Assembly: GCA_018881555.1 (NCBI GenBank)
Contig: JACAXG010000014.1
Location: forward strand, 6,127,213 to 6,191,212
DNA from: Amblyornis subalaris
Lineage: Eukaryota > Chordata > Aves > Passeriformes > Ptilonorhynchidae
Direction of reading: 5' to 3'
DNA length: 64,000 nt
Shown here: piece after piece, positions 61,346 through 64,000 of the stretch
Numbering within the stretch: position 1 is the stretch's first letter
Layout: each line of letters begins with the position of its first letter
Notes under the pieces: model-generated
Databases searched by the model: none
Seen by the model: the letters and a program-made list of their open reading frames with translations, nothing else
What the model was told of the DNA's origin: nothing
Program-made: the position numbers and the translations under genes

Positions 61346-61906
61346 CCTGTCCTGTGGGATGGAGTGAGAGGAATCCCATTTGGATTGCATTTTGTCACTG
61401 GGTAAATGCAGCCCAGGAGCTTTCACCGCTTTTCTATTTTTCTTGAATTTTTTGTGACACTGACTTTGAGACAATTTTAGGAGTAGGCGTATTGTACATC
61501 ACAAGCACTCAAGAGCTTCTGGCTGCAACCCAGCAGGAACCTCCTACATTTCACAGGTGGTTTGTGAGCTGCAGATGGAGAACTTCTGTGCAAAAATACT
61601 TTAAAAAATCATCCAGTCTTATTCGTCCTTTCCCTGCAGTTGGTTCTCAGCACTTCCTCACATCCTCTGCCTTCCTGAACACCGCAGAGCTGCATTCCNA
61701 GCTCTCTTATTTTGCAACACTATTCTCACTGCCATCACACTATTTATTTCATTTACTTCCTTATTTTCTATTCCCCTTTGTGCTGTTGCAGAGAAATTTG
61801 GTCCTTGGCTGGCAATAGCCAGACACAGGAAATAGTGCCCCAAAGGGACTTCTGCAGAGAGAATTGTAGTTTGCCAGGGACAGAGCANAAAAGGAAGGGA
61901 AAGGGT
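61346..61906. other. Unique DNA, no gene seen
   Basis: Pyrimidine content falls gradually across this stretch. No coding segment or repeat family recognised up to the CR1 at about 61907. Confidence 0.5.
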
Positions 61907-62221
61907 ATAGAACCATAGAAGCATTAAGGTTGGAAAAGACCTCCAAGATCATCAAGTCCAACCTTGGACCAATCCCCACCTTANCAACTAAACCNCAGCA
62001 CTGAATGCCACATCCAGTTGCTTCTTGAACACCTCCAGGGATGGTGACTGCACCACTCCCCNGGGCAGCTCATTCCAGTGTTTGACCATTGTTTCAATGA
62101 AGAAATTCTTCTTGTTGTCCTTTAGCAATACCAGTTTTAAGCTGTTGATCTGCTCTGCCAGATTCTTGCTTCCAAATAGTGCATTAAAGCAAGAGCTGCT
62201 GAAAAGCACAACATCTATCAT
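61907..62221 (-). mobile_element. CR1 LINE fragment of a different subfamily, inverted
   Basis: The plus strand shows the complement of a CR1 3' end with the 'catcaagtccaacc' motif rather than the 'tccaacccaaacc' motif of the other copies: 'agaaccatagaagcattaag', 'gaaaagacctccaagatc', 'tgaacacctccagggatgg', 'tgactgcaccactcccc', 'agctcattccagtgt'. On the minus strand the ORF2 C-terminus is readable in one frame: KHWNELP, then GVVQSPSLEVFKKQLDVAFS. The upstream part (to 62221) is diverged but stays in frame with it, so I include it. 5'-truncated. Confidence 0.93.
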
Positions 62222-64000
62222 CTAGTGAACCGTGATATCACAGCCTGTAACACCAATTAAATAAATAAAATGTACTCCTCACCACACTGGGGAAGAGCTT
62301 GACTGAGGTTTACAAAGTCATGGGCACCACTGACAATGTGAATGCAGANTCTTTACTCTCTAAGCTTGCACCAGGAAAATGAGAAACACGCTGGCATGAG
62401 ATGCACAGATAAAAGCAGGTCCTTTTTTACACGGCCGCAATTTGTTGACACAAGCTTATCAAAGCAGACAGTAACAGCAGGTTTAAAAATGGATTGGATA
62501 AGTTCATAGGCAATAACTTTAAAAAAAAAAAACAGTGTTTTTCCAGCCAGCTCATCTGCGAGTTTCAGGCAAAATTAAAAGCAAGAAGAAAAGGCCATTT
62601 ATCTTTAAACTGACTTCAAATTTGCTTCTAATCAACTGGAAACTTTGCTTGTTGTATTTNAAAAAAAAAAAACCAAAAAGCTAATTTGAAAGAAAAATAG
62701 AAATGTATTTCAAGTCCTATTGCTTTTGTTCATTTTCATCAGACTCAAGTACTTAGACTCTCAAAAGGACATAAAACAGTGAAAACGGTATGCACGGCAG
62801 ATGAAAAATGCACCCACTGCAATTATTTTATAATTAAGCCCTGATGGTGTAACATTTAGTAAGAGTCAACCTATCAGGTTGAAATCCAAGTCTATAAACA
62901 CGAAGTTGGATTTGCAAATGTTCTGCTTGTACTGTTACTGAGGGAGAAATCAAACGAGAATAGGATGCAGAAATTTTATAAGCCTGTACCTTGGACATTT
63001 CTCCTTGGTGGTAACACATTCTACACGTAGAGACAAGGCTTAGAGAGACACACGTGCAGCTAACAGAAATGTAACAGCACACAGGTGTTTGTTTCTCTGG
63101 TTTCAGGGGCCAGCTGTGTTCTAATACTACTGGCCAGTGTTTCACTTACTGCTGTCCACTGGACCAGTGTTTGTGTCTGTATCATTCCATGCTTTTTAAA
63201 TAACAATAAAACACAGGGCATGGTCTGTGCATTCAGAGGGAAATGAAAGGAATAACATGGTCATTTAACCCAACCCTTTCCACACAGCTGTNACCTGTCA
63301 TTAAGCAGCAACCTCAAACAGGCTAAGTAAGTTTTGAAACATTTCAATGCCCATGTTCCTTGAGAGGCTGTGAATTTGCTGACTGATCCCAGCATTCCTC
63401 ACTTAAAAAAAAAGAGAATTTTAACAAAAACAAGTCCAGCTCCCACTAAGGATAAAGCAAAAACAGCCATGCAAAGATCTAGAAGATGTCAGCCATTGTT
63501 TAGAAGTAACACAAAACCAGTGTCAAATAAAGCCCAAAACAAAATACACAATGGTAACAGCACAGGTTGTATCTTCAAAGAAACTCCAGAGCTGGGGCTC
63601 TCAAATGGAGATATTTAAAGTACTCTTTTTGTAAATTTTGTATACATCAACTTGATNAAACATCCATCCATGAGTAACAGTCTGGAACACTGACTTGATA
63701 CTCTTTTTATTCATATTAGTGAAAAGTAAATTTAAATCCTATAAAGGGTGATGTGAATTTTAGACTCACCAGGTTCTCCACAACAAGGCCATAGATTTAA
63801 ATAACTTGATATAAAATAGAGAGCTAGTTAATTTTACATCCTACTCGTACATGAAACAATTGATACAATGAGGACCTCAGCAAACTGACCTGGTTTTGAA
63901 GAGTTTAGTTAACATCTCAGTTGCATGCACAGCTCACCTGGGCCATCTATACCATCTTATAATGCAAAAATATGGCTAAAAATATTTTCAATCCAATTCT
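62222..64000. other. Unique DNA, no gene seen
   Basis: A tracts at 62521-62532 and 62661-62672. On the minus strand CTG|GTGAGT near 63769 has a moderate acceptor (ATTTTATATCAAG) about 35 bp upstream; too short and weak to call. No repeat family or coding segment is recognised to the window end. Confidence 0.5.

Noticed and set aside
60919..61446. 175-codon open frame
   Set aside because: The tract is almost all C and T, which removes stop codons; the product is low-complexity Ser/Pro/Leu with no domain.
1..64000. Endogenous retroviruses, DNA transposons, tRNA or rRNA genes
   Set aside because: I looked for paired LTRs, a polypurine tract with TG...CA ends, terminal inverted repeats and tRNA A/B boxes and found none that I could support; short old fragments could still be missed by eye.

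Overview
This is nuclear DNA from a bird. The evidence is six fragments of the CR1 LINE family whose 3' ends match the avian CR1 consensus. They share the 'cccagagaagctg' stretch, the 'gatgatcttcaaggtccc' stretch and, in one copy, the terminal ATTCTRTG repeats. I see no mammalian SINE or LINE. Interspersed repeats are few and the sequence is AT-rich with long unique stretches, which fits an avian intergenic region or a very long intron. About 130 isolated single N calls are scattered through the window. Where an N falls inside a repeat with a known consensus, the expected base is mostly C or T, so many Ns may be masked heterozygous sites.

I cannot recognise any protein-coding gene. Nearly all open frames are chance frames, shadows of CR1, or stop-poor frames in pyrimidine-rich or CpG-rich DNA. 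Feature entries labelled exon-like are segments bounded by good splice signals. They are predictions with low confidence, and strong splice consensus is expected to turn up by chance in 64 kb.

Layout. 1-665: a minisatellite whose every unit carries a DR4 nuclear-receptor element of the LXR/TR type. 666-11.5 kb: unique DNA with a (CA)(TA) microsatellite, two exon-like blocks on the minus strand and one CR1 tail. 11.5-11.8 kb and 20.1-20.9 kb: two CpG-rich clusters, the second with a TATA box, standing out of AT-rich surroundings. 21-25.6 kb: two CR1 tails and a 23-bp tandem repeat of heat-shock-element palindromes. 28.1 kb: a recursive-splice-type AG|GT junction followed 160 bp later by a strong 5' splice site. 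30.9-31.6 kb: the longest CR1, with a decayed ORF2 C-terminus. 33.7-35.3 kb: two more exon-like blocks on the plus strand. 36-54 kb: mostly featureless, with an (ATC)n(ATT)n microsatellite. 54.4 kb and 61.9 kb: minus-strand CR1 fragments flanking an almost 6-kb stretch that contains no N. 60.9-61.4 kb: a pyrimidine-rich tract.

Taken together the window looks like regulatory or intronic DNA rather than a gene cluster. The two most unusual signals are the phased DR4 array at the left edge and the recursive splice site at 28136/28137. The latter would make sense if the window lies inside a very long plus-strand intron or transcript.
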